NCBI RefSeq assembly: GCF_011045025.1
Contig: NZ_JAAKZX010000091.1
Span: forward strand, 1-36,204
Reading direction: 5' to 3'
DNA length: 36,204 nt
Source of the DNA: Streptomyces ureilyticus
Lineage (GTDB): Bacteria; Actinomycetota; Actinomycetes; Streptomycetales; Streptomycetaceae
Both the position numbers and the translations under genes were made by a program. Below, piece after piece: positions 22,155 through 29,877 of the stretch (positions are counted from its first letter, which is position 1; every line of letters begins with the position of its first letter). Below the pieces are notes generated by a model. It did not search any database. It was not told where the DNA came from and worked only from the letters and a program-made list of their open reading frames with translations.

Positions 22155-23051
22155 ATGACCCACTTCGCCGTACGGCGGGCGGCGGACGCCACGTTCGCCG
22201 CCCCGACCCAACTGCCGTACAGCAGCAGCGGGTTCAGACGACGGACGGTCGTCGACGAGGCGGACGGCGCCGTGCACAGCGGCTTCGGCGTCTGCGAACT
22301 GGCGCCGGACGGAGCGATCGGCGCCCACGTGAACGCGTACGAGGAGTCCTTTCACATGCTGTCGGGCACGGTCATCCTCGACGTACCCGAGGGCTCGTAC
22401 CTGCTGGAGGAAGGCGACTACGGACTCCTGCCGACGGGCGTGCCGCACGCCTGGCGCGGCGCCGGGGACACCGTCGGGCGCTGGGCGGACATGCTCGCGC
22501 CGGTCCCGCGAGCCCGCTACGGCTACGACACCCAGGCCGTGCCCGCACTGCCCGCCCGCGAACCGGTCCGCATCGACGCACGCGACCCGCGCACCCGCTC
22601 GTTCGGCCACTTCGAGGCCGCCCAGATGGACCCCGGCAAGCAGTCCCAGGACCTCCTCGCGGTGTCGGCCAGCATGCGGACAGCGCTGCTCGTCTACAGC
22701 GGCATCACCGTGAAGATGATGGTGGACAGCGATCTGGGCGCGGTCGCCTCGACGATGTTCATGGTGCAGTACGCGCCCGACGGCGTCGCCGGCAGCCACG
22801 ACCACCCCTTCGAGGAGACGTATCTGATCGTCGAGGGCACCGTGGACGCCACCTTCGACGGCGAGCGCCACCGGCTCGGCGTGGGCGACGCGGCCTGGGC
22901 GGGCGCCGGTTGCGTGCACAGCTTCGCCAACGCCGGTACGGGGCCGGTGCGTTGGCTGGAGACGCAGGCGCCGCAGCCGCCGTCGCGGCACTCCTATCGC
23001 TTCACCAGGGACTGGGACTATCTGCGGGCCAGGTTGGGAGAGAAGCCATGA
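22155..23051 (+). CDS. Bicupin protein, (S)-ureidoglycine aminohydrolase (AllE)-like
   Basis: A 298-residue two-domain cupin. The first barrel (about 40-125) has HVNAYEESFHMLSGTVILDV and EGDYGLLPTGVPHAWRG. The second (about 195-285) has FMVQYAPDGVAGSHDHPFEETYLIVEG and VGDAAWAGAGCVHSFAN. The HDHPFEE motif with a later His supplies the usual metal site in the C-terminal barrel, as in manganese-dependent AllE. AllE converts ureidoglycine to ureidoglycolate and ammonia in allantoin breakdown, but no other allantoin genes are here, so the real substrate may differ. The ATG at 22155 follows GGGGCGGGG. The stop overlaps the SDR start (ATGA). Confidence 0.82.
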   Translation: MTHFAVRRAADATFAAPTQLPYSSSGFRRRTVVDEADGAVHSGFGVCELAPDGAIGAHVNAYEESFHMLSGTVILDVPEGSYLLEEGDYGLLPTGVPHAWRGAGDTVGRWADMLAPVPRARYGYDTQAVPALPAREPVRIDARDPRTRSFGHFEAAQMDPGKQSQDLLAVSASMRTALLVYSGITVKMMVDSDLGAVASTMFMVQYAPDGVAGSHDHPFEETYLIVEGTVDATFDGERHRLGVGDAAWAGAGCVHSFANAGTGPVRWLETQAPQPPSRHSYRFTRDWDYLRARLGEKP

Positions 23052-23731
23052 GCAGCGTGGTCGTCATCGGCGGTACGTCCGGGATCGGCTGGGAGTACGC
23101 CCGGCATCGCGCCGCGAACGGTGATGAGGTCGTACTCACCGGACGCGACGCAAGTCGGGCCGCCACCGCCGCCAAGGAGACCGGCGCGTCCCTCGGCCTC
23201 GCCCTCGACCTGTCCCGGCCGCACGAGATCGCCCCGGCGCTGGCCGATGTCGGGCGCGTCGACCACCTCGTCCTCGTCGGGATCTCCCGTGACAGCAACA
23301 GCGTCACCGAGTACGACATCGACGCGGCCGTCCGCCTGGTCACGCTCAAGCTCGTCGGCTACACGGAGGTCGTGCACACGCTGCGGCCCAGGCTGCACGA
23401 CGACAGTGCCATCGTGCTGTTCGGCGGACAGGCCAAGGAGCGCCCCTACCCGGGCGCGACCACGGTGGCCACCGTCAACGCGGGCGTCACCGGCCTCGTA
23501 CGCACTCTTGCCACCGAGCTCGCCCCGGTCCGCGTCAACGCCGTGCACCCCGGGGTCGTGGGCGACAGCCCCTTCTGGTCGGGCAAGCCGCTCGACGCCC
23601 TGGTCGCCAGGACGCCCACGGGCCGGCTGGCAACCATGCGGGACGTGGTGGGCGCCGTCGACTTCCTGCTCGGCAACCAGTCGGTCAACGGGGTCGACTT
23701 GAGCGTGGACGGGGGGTGGACGCTGCGGTGA
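23048..23731 (+). CDS. SDR-fold protein lacking the Ser-Tyr-Lys catalytic residues
   Basis: A 227-residue Rossmann-fold SDR. The cofactor motif GGTSGIG (residues 8-14) and a C-terminal VNAVHPGVVGD and SVNGVDLSVDGG are normal for the family. The active-site segment reads PGATTVATVNAGVTGL: the YxxxK pair is replaced by Val and Asn, and the usual Ser of the preceding strand by Gly (VLFGGQA). Uncharacterised SDR subgroups with a VN in place of SK exist, so this is probably an inherited feature, not a fresh mutation. It may bind NAD(P) without classical oxidoreductase chemistry. It is the last gene of the operon, translationally coupled to the bicupin by ATGA. Confidence 0.85.
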   Translation: MSSVVVIGGTSGIGWEYARHRAANGDEVVLTGRDASRAATAAKETGASLGLALDLSRPHEIAPALADVGRVDHLVLVGISRDSNSVTEYDIDAAVRLVTLKLVGYTEVVHTLRPRLHDDSAIVLFGGQAKERPYPGATTVATVNAGVTGLVRTLATELAPVRVNAVHPGVVGDSPFWSGKPLDALVARTPTGRLATMRDVVGAVDFLLGNQSVNGVDLSVDGGWTLR

Positions 23732-23935
23732 CGGCGCGCTTGGCGATCGTCGGGAGGGACTGAGCTCAGCGAATCGTGCGAGGAGCGCCGGGGCCTCAGC
23801 CCCTGACTTCAGCCGCGAGGGGAATCGCATCCGCGTGGCTGGGCGCATGGCCGAGTCTGATTCGTTCGGGAGGCCGACGTGCTTCGGCCCCTGCTTCAGG
23901 TCACTGGATTCCGGTGGCTCTGGACATCATGCGTT
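23732..23935. other. Intergenic end of operon with terminator-like hairpin
   Basis: This 204-bp stretch separates the SDR gene from the convergent sigma-factor gene. GGGGC-CTCA-GCCCC (23790-23803) is a short, stable hairpin suited to terminating the operon. It is followed by CCCC-TGACTTCAGCCGCGA-GGGG (23800-23822), a second possible stem-loop that resembles sequences I associate with right ends of IS200/IS605 elements. No intact gene is seen in either strand. Confidence 0.45.
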
Positions 23936-24874
23936 TCACCACGCGCTGATGACCGGCGCTTCGGGTTCGTGCTGCCGCCAGGCCTCATTGATGCGCTCGA
24001 GCCGGGCCGCGGCGGCGATGCCGCACAGGGACGCGACCTTGCCGTCGCTGACTTCGAACCACACGGCGCCCACGACCCGGTCGTCGACCACGGCGAGGGC
24101 GGCCGGGGAGCCGTTGACCAGCGCGAGGTGGATCGCGGGGGAGCCGCCGGCCAGCCGCCGCTTCGCCGGCGTGGGCTTGAAGCCGGCCCGCACGTAGGCG
24201 GCGATGCGCTCGCGCGTGTTGTACCGCAGTAGCCGCTTGGCCAGTCCGGCGCCGTCCGAGACCATCGTCGCGTCGTCGGTGAGCAGCGCCACCAGCCGTT
24301 CGGTCCGCCCCGACGTGGCGGCGGCGAGGAACTCCTCGACGATCCGGCGCGCGGACGCGGGGTCCACCTCGTCGCCGCCGCGGCGCTCGGCGGTGACCCG
24401 GCGTCGGGCCCGGTGGACATGCTGCTGGCTCGCGGACTCGGTGATGTCGAGGATCCCGGCGATCTCGGCGTGGCGGTAGGCGAAGGCCTCGCGCAGGACG
24501 TAGGCGGCCCGCTCGACCGGTGAGAGGCGCTCCATGAGGGTCAGTACGGCCAAGGACACCGATTCGCGCTGCTCGAAGGTGTCGGCCGGGCCGAGCATCG
24601 GGTCGCCCTCGAGGAGTGGTTCGGGCAGCCAGTCGCCGACAGCTCGCTCGTGGCGCGCCTGCGCCGAGCGGAGCCGGTCGAGGCAGAGGTTGGTGACGAC
24701 CTTGGTCAGCCAGGCCTCCGGCACGTCGATGCGTTCCCGGTCCGCGGCCTGCCAGCGCAGGAACGTGTCCTGCACGGCGTCCTCGGCGTCGGCGGCCGAG
24801 CCGAGCAGACGGTACGCGAGCGAGGCCAGCCGGCCCCGGCTGGCCTCGAATCGGTCGATGGCGACGCTGTCCAT
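23936..24874 (-). CDS. sigJ: ECF41-type RNA polymerase sigma factor (SigJ-like)
   Basis: A 312-residue ECF sigma factor with a fused C-terminal regulatory domain. Sigma-2 lies at about 8-75 (LASLAYRLLGSAADAEDAVQDTFLRWQ), sigma-4 at about 112-165 (LSPVERAAYVLREAF; ITESASQQHVHRARRR), and a SnoaL/NTF2-like domain at about 175-300 (VEEFLAAATSGRTERLVALL), as in group ECF41, which uses this domain instead of a separate anti-sigma factor. The DGGGK-type motif of ECF41 appears as DGAGLAK. The oxidoreductase ends 10 bp upstream; ECF41 genes typically sit beside such flavoenzymes and transcribe them. Start is ATG at 24874. Confidence 0.92.
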   Translation of the reverse strand: MDSVAIDRFEASRGRLASLAYRLLGSAADAEDAVQDTFLRWQAADRERIDVPEAWLTKVVTNLCLDRLRSAQARHERAVGDWLPEPLLEGDPMLGPADTFEQRESVSLAVLTLMERLSPVERAAYVLREAFAYRHAEIAGILDITESASQQHVHRARRRVTAERRGGDEVDPASARRIVEEFLAAATSGRTERLVALLTDDATMVSDGAGLAKRLLRYNTRERIAAYVRAGFKPTPAKRRLAGGSPAIHLALVNGSPAALAVVDDRVVGAVWFEVSDGKVASLCGIAAAARLERINEAWRQHEPEAPVISAW

Positions 24875-24884
24875 GCGGAGCAGC

Positions 24885-26075
24885 CTATGCGGCGACCCTC
24901 ACACCGGCCGGGTCAGGCGCGGTGGCCAGGCGGCGCCTGCGCTTCGGCATGCCGAAGGTCGGGTGGGCGATGCCCCACCCGGCCGTCTTGAGCACACCCG
25001 ACTTGAGCCGCGCGGCGACCTTGCCGCCCAGGTACCAGGACTTCGACCGGACGTCTCCGTCCACCATCTGGAAGATCGCGTCCCGCCGCCCGAGGCTGAT
25101 GTGGTTGCCGTGGTACTTCAGTCCGGTGGTCGGGACCTCGCTGCCGGTCAGGCGCGCGATGATCGCGGCGGTCGCCTGCATGTTGGTGTAGCCGGCCGAG
25201 GCGCAGGACATCGGCAGCGGCCGGCCGTTCTCGCCGATCGCGTAGGCGCTGTCACCGGCGGCGTAGACGTCCGGGTGCGAGACCGAGCGCATGGTGCCGT
25301 CGACGACGATCTGGCCGGTCTCGGCGACTTCCAGGCCGCTGGCGGCCGCGATGGGGTGCACGGCGAACCCAGCCGACCACACGGTCACGTCGGCCGGGAT
25401 GGACCTGCCGTCGGCGGCGATCGCCCGAGTCGGCTCGACGGCTTCGATGCCGGTGTGCTCGTGGACGGTGACACCGAGCCGGTCGAAGGCCTGGCGCAGG
25501 TGACGGCGGGCCTTCGGGGAGAGCCAGGCGCCCAGCTCGCCGCGGGCGGCGAGCGCGACCGAGAGGTCGGGCCGGGACTCGGCGAACTCGGTCGCGGTCT
25601 CGATGCCGGTCAGCCCCTCACCGACGACCAGCACGGTGCCGCCCTCGCCCAGTCCGGCCAAGCGCTCGCGCAGCCGCAGCGCCGAGGACCGGCCGGTCAC
25701 ATCGAAGGCGTACTCGGCCACGCCGGGGACGCCATGGTGGGCTACGGAGCTGCCGAGCGCGTAGAGCAGGGTGTCGTACGTCAGCTCGCCGTCGCCGTCC
25801 TCACCGGTCACGGCGACGCTCCTGCGTTCGGGGTCGACGCCGGTGACGCGCCCTAGGCGCAGCCGCACCCCGGTACCGGCGAATACGTCGGCGAGCTTGC
25901 GGAACGTGAGGTCCTGGCCGATCGCGAGCTGGTGGAGCCGCATCCGCTCGACGAAGTCGGGCACGGCGTTGACGACGGTGATCTCGGTGTCGGCGGGGGA
26001 GAGCCGGCGGGCCAGGTTTCCGGCGGCGAAGGCCCCGGCGTATCCGGCGCCGAGGACGACGATGCGGTGCTTCAT
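24885..26075 (-). CDS. FAD-dependent NAD(P)H oxidoreductase (NDH-2-like), ECF41 partner
   Basis: A 396-residue flavoprotein of the pyridine-nucleotide-disulphide family. It has an N-terminal FAD motif VVLGAGYAGAFAA, a second nucleotide motif VVGEGLTGIETATEFAE near residues 155-170, and DVYAAGDSAY near residue 285. It resembles type II NADH dehydrogenases and related quinone or redox-stress enzymes. No clear membrane anchor is visible; the C-terminus is basic (KRRRRLATA). The ATG at 26075 has AGGAG upstream; an upstream ATG-initiated extension of 28 codons runs through the promoter and is rejected. It is followed 10 bp later by the ECF41 sigma gene. A matching candidate promoter lies at 26109-26135. 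Confidence 0.88.
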   Translation of the reverse strand: MKHRIVVLGAGYAGAFAAGNLARRLSPADTEITVVNAVPDFVERMRLHQLAIGQDLTFRKLADVFAGTGVRLRLGRVTGVDPERRSVAVTGEDGDGELTYDTLLYALGSSVAHHGVPGVAEYAFDVTGRSSALRLRERLAGLGEGGTVLVVGEGLTGIETATEFAESRPDLSVALAARGELGAWLSPKARRHLRQAFDRLGVTVHEHTGIEAVEPTRAIAADGRSIPADVTVWSAGFAVHPIAAASGLEVAETGQIVVDGTMRSVSHPDVYAAGDSAYAIGENGRPLPMSCASAGYTNMQATAAIIARLTGSEVPTTGLKYHGNHISLGRRDAIFQMVDGDVRSKSWYLGGKVAARLKSGVLKTAGWGIAHPTFGMPKRRRRLATAPDPAGVRVAA

Positions 26076-26108
26076 GGCGTGGCTCCTGTCTCGTTGGCGT
26101 GCCCCTTG

Positions 26109-26135
26109 AACGAGACGGCGCCCCGATTGCTGACA
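26109..26135 (-). promoter_or_regulatory. Candidate ECF41-dependent promoter
   Basis: On the minus strand TGTCAGC (26135-26129) is separated by exactly 16 bp from CGTT (26112-26109). The ECF41 consensus, as I recall it, is TGTCACA-N16-CGTC; the match is 5/7 and 3/4. The start codon at 26075 would have a 5' leader of roughly 25-30 bases. The layout fits autoregulation of the oxidoreductase-sigma operon. Confidence 0.5.
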
Positions 26136-26145
26136 GGAGCTGAGT

Positions 26146-26159
26146 GTGACGCGGGTCAC
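26146..26159. promoter_or_regulatory. Crp-like palindrome GTGAC-N4-GTCAC
   Basis: GTGACGCGGGTCAC is a 5-bp inverted repeat with a 4-base centre. It fits the form GTG-N6-GNCAC that I recall being reported for Streptomyces Crp. It lies just upstream of the putative ECF41 promoter. Short GC-rich palindromes arise easily by chance in this genome. Confidence 0.35.
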
Positions 26160-26273
26160 TGCACAGAGACGAGTTCCAGTCCGTGGCCGCCCGGCACCGC
26201 TGCGGCCTGGTGCGGCGCGCGGCGCATGCCCAGTACGAGGCGGGGGGCGGGGGTCAGGCCGGGTGCGCCGTAG

Positions 26274-28082
26274 TCACCAGGAGCCGCCGCCCCCGCCACC
26301 GTCTCCGCCGCCGACCCCTCCGCTGTCGCCTCCGCCGCTGTAACCGCCCGACGAGGAACCCGACGAGGAACCCGAGCCTCCCGACGACGGCTGGGTGGCG
26401 GACACGGCCGCCAGCGGAAGGTAGGTGGCGAGGTCGGGCCGGAGCGTCGCGTCGTCCCCGGGTGTGGCCGTCCGTGCCCGCGTGCGGGACGCATGCGCGT
26501 TCGCTTGGTCGGCCGCTGCCGCCGCGGCCGTCCATGCCTCGGCCTCGCCGAGGGCAGTGGCCCACGCGGTGATCTGGTCCTCGTCACGCTTCTCCCAGCC
26601 GTGCCGCCCGGGTTCGGCCAGATGGCGCCGGTAGGCCTCCGTCTGGCACCACAGGTGGGAGCCGCGCACGGTGCGTGCCCGCAGTTCCCAGGCCCGCACG
26701 AGGGCCGCGAGCCCGGCGCCGGCCAGTGCCGCGCCGACTGCCAGCGGCGTCCGCCAGTCCGCGCCCGGATCCGCCACGTCCGTTGCCGTGATCCCCACGA
26801 CGACCGTTCCGGCGGCCGCGGCCACCGCGCCGCCCCACAGGGCGAACCGGCGGCGTCGCTCCCCGGACGGCTCCCACAGCCCGTCGCCACCCGTGCGCCG
26901 CCAGTCTTCGAGGCGGTGCCGCAGCAGGTTCCAGGCGGTGGCGAACGCTGTGTTGAACTGGCCCAGCGGGACGCGCCGCTTACGGGCGAACACGGCCTGG
27001 AGCACCTCCGCCGTCAGCGGGTCGGTGGCGCCGCCCTCGGGCCGCTTGCCGACCTGGTGCAGCACGGGCTTCTTCTGCTTGCCGCTGATGGTCAGATGCC
27101 CGTCCGCCGCCGCGGTCAGCAGCCATGCCGCCAGGTGTTCCTGGCGCACCCGGTCGGTGAGCAGGATGCCGGCGTGCGCGGGAGCGATGCCCGCGGGCGG
27201 CTCACCGTTCGGTGTGACCGAGGCACCCAGCCGGCGGATGTCCATCCGCCGGGTCCGGCCGTCCGCCCCCTGGACCCGCTCCCGTCCAGCCAGCCGCACC
27301 AGCTCCGCGACCACGGCCGTCGCGGCGAGGGCGATCCCCGTGGCCCACAGCCACCCCGTCGGCGCACTGTCCCCGGCCCAGACGGCAGCCGCCCGTCCGC
27401 CGGGCGCCTTCGGCAGCGAAGCGGCGCCGCCCCCGTCGGCATCTCCGACCGTCGCGTACAGCGTCAGACCCTCGTGCGCCTCCAGCCCGTCCTGGGCCAC
27501 GTCCAGCTGCCCCGGTACGGGCTGCCGCTGCGTCGCACAGTCCTCGATCGAACCGGACGATCCCGACACGCACATCGGCCGTTGCAGGGCGAACGGGACG
27601 GCCAGGTGCACGTCGACGTGTCCGACGGGCACGTCCCAGTTCGTGCCTACGGCATCCCACGCCAGCCGCCCCTCGTCCCCGAGCTGCGGCAGGGTGTACT
27701 CGATCCGGTACCGGTGGGTCCCGGTCACCGTCGCGTCGGGGTCACCGATCACGATCCGCGTGTTCAGCCCGTCCTCGACGCGGTACGGCACCGGCTCGCC
27801 GTCCGACGTGACGGATACCTTGCTGACGTCTCCGGGATCCGTCCGCGGCACGTCACGGTAAATGCCGTGCCGCTGCTCACCGTTGAAGTCGTAGTCGATC
27901 ACCTCGGTGATCCGGGCCGTCCCGTCGGTACGTATCTCGGCGCCGACCCACATCCGGGCAATCCGTTCCCCGGGCTCCCCGAGCACCGCACCCAGCAGCC
28001 CGACCAGCCCCACCAACACCGCGCCCACGAGCAGCAGAATGGCATCCCGCCGCCTCCGCCACCCCACCGACCTGGCCCTCAC
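26274..28082 (-). CDS. DUF2207 membrane protein
   Basis: A 602-residue predicted membrane protein. After a basic start, a first transmembrane helix (DAILLLVGAVLVGLVGLL) leads to an extracellular beta-rich domain typical of DUF2207 (ITEVIDYDFNGEQRHGIYRDVPR; HRYRIEYTL). A second helix is near GWLWATGIALAATAVVAEL, and then a cytoplasmic part is interrupted by a helix pair (FALWGGAVAAAAGTVVVGI; LAVGAALAGAGLAALV). The C-terminus is a Ser/Gly-rich tail ending GGGGGGSW, common in DUF2207 and TPM-domain proteins. The GTG at 28082 has GGGGAGGGGG 5 bases upstream; a GTG at 28109 in the same frame is the alternative. Function is unknown. Unrelated downstream neighbours give no clue. Confidence 0.85.
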   Translation of the reverse strand: MRARSVGWRRRRDAILLLVGAVLVGLVGLLGAVLGEPGERIARMWVGAEIRTDGTARITEVIDYDFNGEQRHGIYRDVPRTDPGDVSKVSVTSDGEPVPYRVEDGLNTRIVIGDPDATVTGTHRYRIEYTLPQLGDEGRLAWDAVGTNWDVPVGHVDVHLAVPFALQRPMCVSGSSGSIEDCATQRQPVPGQLDVAQDGLEAHEGLTLYATVGDADGGGAASLPKAPGGRAAAVWAGDSAPTGWLWATGIALAATAVVAELVRLAGRERVQGADGRTRRMDIRRLGASVTPNGEPPAGIAPAHAGILLTDRVRQEHLAAWLLTAAADGHLTISGKQKKPVLHQVGKRPEGGATDPLTAEVLQAVFARKRRVPLGQFNTAFATAWNLLRHRLEDWRRTGGDGLWEPSGERRRRFALWGGAVAAAAGTVVVGITATDVADPGADWRTPLAVGAALAGAGLAALVRAWELRARTVRGSHLWCQTEAYRRHLAEPGRHGWEKRDEDQITAWATALGEAEAWTAAAAAADQANAHASRTRARTATPGDDATLRPDLATYLPLAAVSATQPSSGGSGSSSGSSSGGYSGGGDSGGVGGGDGGGGGGSW

Positions 28083-28227
28083 CAGGGCCCCCTCCCCGTC
28101 ACCCGTCACCCGTCAGGGGAGGACGATACAGGCCACGCATTGCGCAACAGAGGTGCGAGAAACCGCAGTTCGGTGTCCGCGATCCATCCGTCGCCGAGAC
28201 TGAGCCGGGCCTGAGCAGACCGGCTTC

Positions 28228-28276
28228 AGCTTGTTCTTTGTCCACCAGGATCTGACTGGTGGACAAAGAACAAGCT
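28228..28276 (-). terminator. Perfect 21-bp inverted repeat at end of DUF574 gene
   Basis: Arms at 28228-28248 and 28256-28276 are exact reverse complements over 21 bp, around a 7-base loop GATCTGA. The inner end of the stem is CCACCAG/CTGGTGG and the outer part is unusually AT-rich (AAAGAACAAGCT). The outer base is the last base of the methyltransferase stop codon. It is most simply a strong, possibly bidirectional, terminator for the methyltransferase gene and for read-through from the other strand. Confidence 0.75.
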
Positions 28277-29103
28277 TAGTGACGGGTGGTTGACGGCTTG
28301 ATCCCCACGCCCGCGTACAGCGGCACCGGGGCGTCCCCCTGGACGTCCTCGCCCACCGCGAGCTCGGGATGCCACTCGGGCAGCGAGACGATGCCCGGTT
28401 CGACGACCTCAAGTCCCGTGAAGAAACGGGCCACTTCGGCGTGTGAGCGGGCTACGAGTGTGACGCCGCCCGCCGCGTACGTCTGGACGGCCCGCTCCAT
28501 GGTCCCCGGATCGTAGTCCCCGGTGATCATCGAGAGGACGAGACAACTGCCGGCCGGTAACGCGTCGACGAGGCTGTCCACCAGCTCGTACGCCCCCTCC
28601 TCGTCCGAGATGAAGTGCATCAACGCGATCAGCGACAACGCCACGGGCCGGCGTAAGTCGAGGACGCGGGCGGCCTGGTCCAGGATCTTGTGCGGCTCGC
28701 GCACGTCCGCCTGTGCGTACTGGGTCACGCCCTCGGGCCTGCCGCGCAGCAGCGCCTCCGCGTGGGCGAGCACGATCGGGTCGTTGTCGACGTAGAGGAC
28801 CCGCGCGTCGGGTGTCGTGGCCTGCGCGAGCTGGTGGAGGTTGGGCTCGGTCGGGATGCCCGTGCCGATGTCGAGGAACTGCCGGATGCCTGCCTCCGCG
28901 GCTGACCAGCGTGTGGCGCGGTGCATGAACGAGCGGTTGCTGTGGGCCGATCGCCTGGCATGCGGCTCCAACTCCAGGATGCGGCGGCCCAGTTCCTCGT
29001 CGACCGGGTAGTTGTCCTTGCCGCCCAGGAACCAGTCGTACACGCGTGCCGGATGCGGCCTGCTGGTGTCGATGGGCGGGGGAGCGGACTCGGTCGCGGC
29101 CAT
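28276..29103 (-). CDS. SAM-dependent methyltransferase, DUF574 family
   Basis: A 275-residue cytoplasmic protein of the actinobacterial DUF574 (PF04672) family. Diagnostic segments are ARVYDWFLGGKDNYPVDEELG near the N-terminus, the SAM motif FLDIGTGIPTEPNLH (residues about 75-90), VLYVDNDPIVLAHAEALL, YAQADVREP and FFTGLEVVEPGIVSLPEW near the C-terminus. Streptomyces genomes carry many paralogues; substrates are unknown, and some sit in developmental conservons. The ATG at 29103 has AGGAG at a good distance; a 25-codon upstream extension has no such site. The 3' end runs into a 21-bp perfect hairpin. Confidence 0.93.
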   Translation of the reverse strand: MAATESAPPPIDTSRPHPARVYDWFLGGKDNYPVDEELGRRILELEPHARRSAHSNRSFMHRATRWSAAEAGIRQFLDIGTGIPTEPNLHQLAQATTPDARVLYVDNDPIVLAHAEALLRGRPEGVTQYAQADVREPHKILDQAARVLDLRRPVALSLIALMHFISDEEGAYELVDSLVDALPAGSCLVLSMITGDYDPGTMERAVQTYAAGGVTLVARSHAEVARFFTGLEVVEPGIVSLPEWHPELAVGEDVQGDAPVPLYAGVGIKPSTTRH

Positions 29104-29194
29104 ACGGCACTCCTCTGCTCGTCGCGGTGTGCGAGCAGTGTGGCGCCGTTGAGCGGACCCCGGAAGCCCGTTGCCCACCCCGCCTTCGAGGCCT

Positions 29195-29875
29195 TCAGTC
29201 CTCGTTCTCCGCGCGTTCCTCCGCGCGCCGCAGAACGTCCTCCACGATCTCCTTGTCGAGCGCGGCCCGCACCAACGCGGCTGCCAGCACGGCCGGTTCG
29301 GTGTGACCGGCGAGCTTCACCAGGTGGTCCGGCTCCTTGGGCAGCCCGAGCCGCTCCGCGCCCTGGAGCGCCTTCGCGTCGAGCCAGGGGGCGGCCTCGT
29401 GCCAGACCTGCTGTACCTCGCGCAGGAAGATGTCCACGCCGGCCGGGCCGAGACCTGGTATCTCCCGCAGCAGAGAACGGAGTTGGTCGAGGTCGCCGTC
29501 CGCCTCGTCGCGCATCCGCCGCAGATCGCCGCCCCAACGCTCCAGCAGCAGCTCGGCACCCTCACCGAGCATCGTCGCCGTGCGCTCGTCGTAGCGCCGG
29601 TAGCCGCCCTCGCCCAGCGCGTCGACCCGCTGCTGCCAGCTCGCGTCGGCCATCCGGCGCGCGTCGCGCATCCCCGCCTCGTACAGGGCGCGCGTGCTCG
29701 CGACGGCGACGGAACCGCGGATCCGCGCGCTGAGGAGAACGGCCATGACCAGGGTGCGGTACAGCGGCTGCGGTGTGTTCCGCAGCTTGATGCCCGCCTC
29801 CTCGGCGAACGTACGGCCGTGTTCGGTGACCAGCGCCTCGATGACCCGGCTGTCCCGGTCTGATCGTCTGGCCAT
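29195..29875 (-). CDS. HhH-GPD/endonuclease III-like protein
   Basis: A 226-residue protein related to the endonuclease III (HhH-GPD) superfamily. It has an N-terminal helical region (NTPQPLYRTLVMAVLLSARI, corresponding to the PFELLVATILSAQ part of Nth) and a helix-hairpin-helix REIPGLGPAGVDIFLREVQ near residues 133-151. A C-terminal helical tail is rich in Glu and Arg. I do not see the catalytic Lys of bifunctional glycosylases or the four-cysteine iron-sulphur loop, so enzymatic activity is uncertain. The ATG at 29875 lies just two bases beyond the DUF3140 stop codon, so the two are probably co-translated. SD is weak, consistent with coupling. Confidence 0.72.
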   Translation of the reverse strand: MARRSDRDSRVIEALVTEHGRTFAEEAGIKLRNTPQPLYRTLVMAVLLSARIRGSVAVASTRALYEAGMRDARRMADASWQQRVDALGEGGYRRYDERTATMLGEGAELLLERWGGDLRRMRDEADGDLDQLRSLLREIPGLGPAGVDIFLREVQQVWHEAAPWLDAKALQGAERLGLPKEPDHLVKLAGHTEPAVLAAALVRAALDKEIVEDVLRRAEERAENED

Positions 29876-29877
29876 GG

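Noticed and set aside
16722..23731. Allantoin degradation operon
   Set aside because: Only the bicupin resembles an allantoin enzyme (AllE). Allantoinase has a carboxylated Lys, not seen in the amidohydrolase, and allantoate amidohydrolase and ureidoglycolate genes are missing.
23839..24197. Plus-strand 120-codon frame overlapping the sigma-factor gene
   Set aside because: It has no recognisable domain, no SD, and is mostly antisense to a well-supported ECF41 gene.
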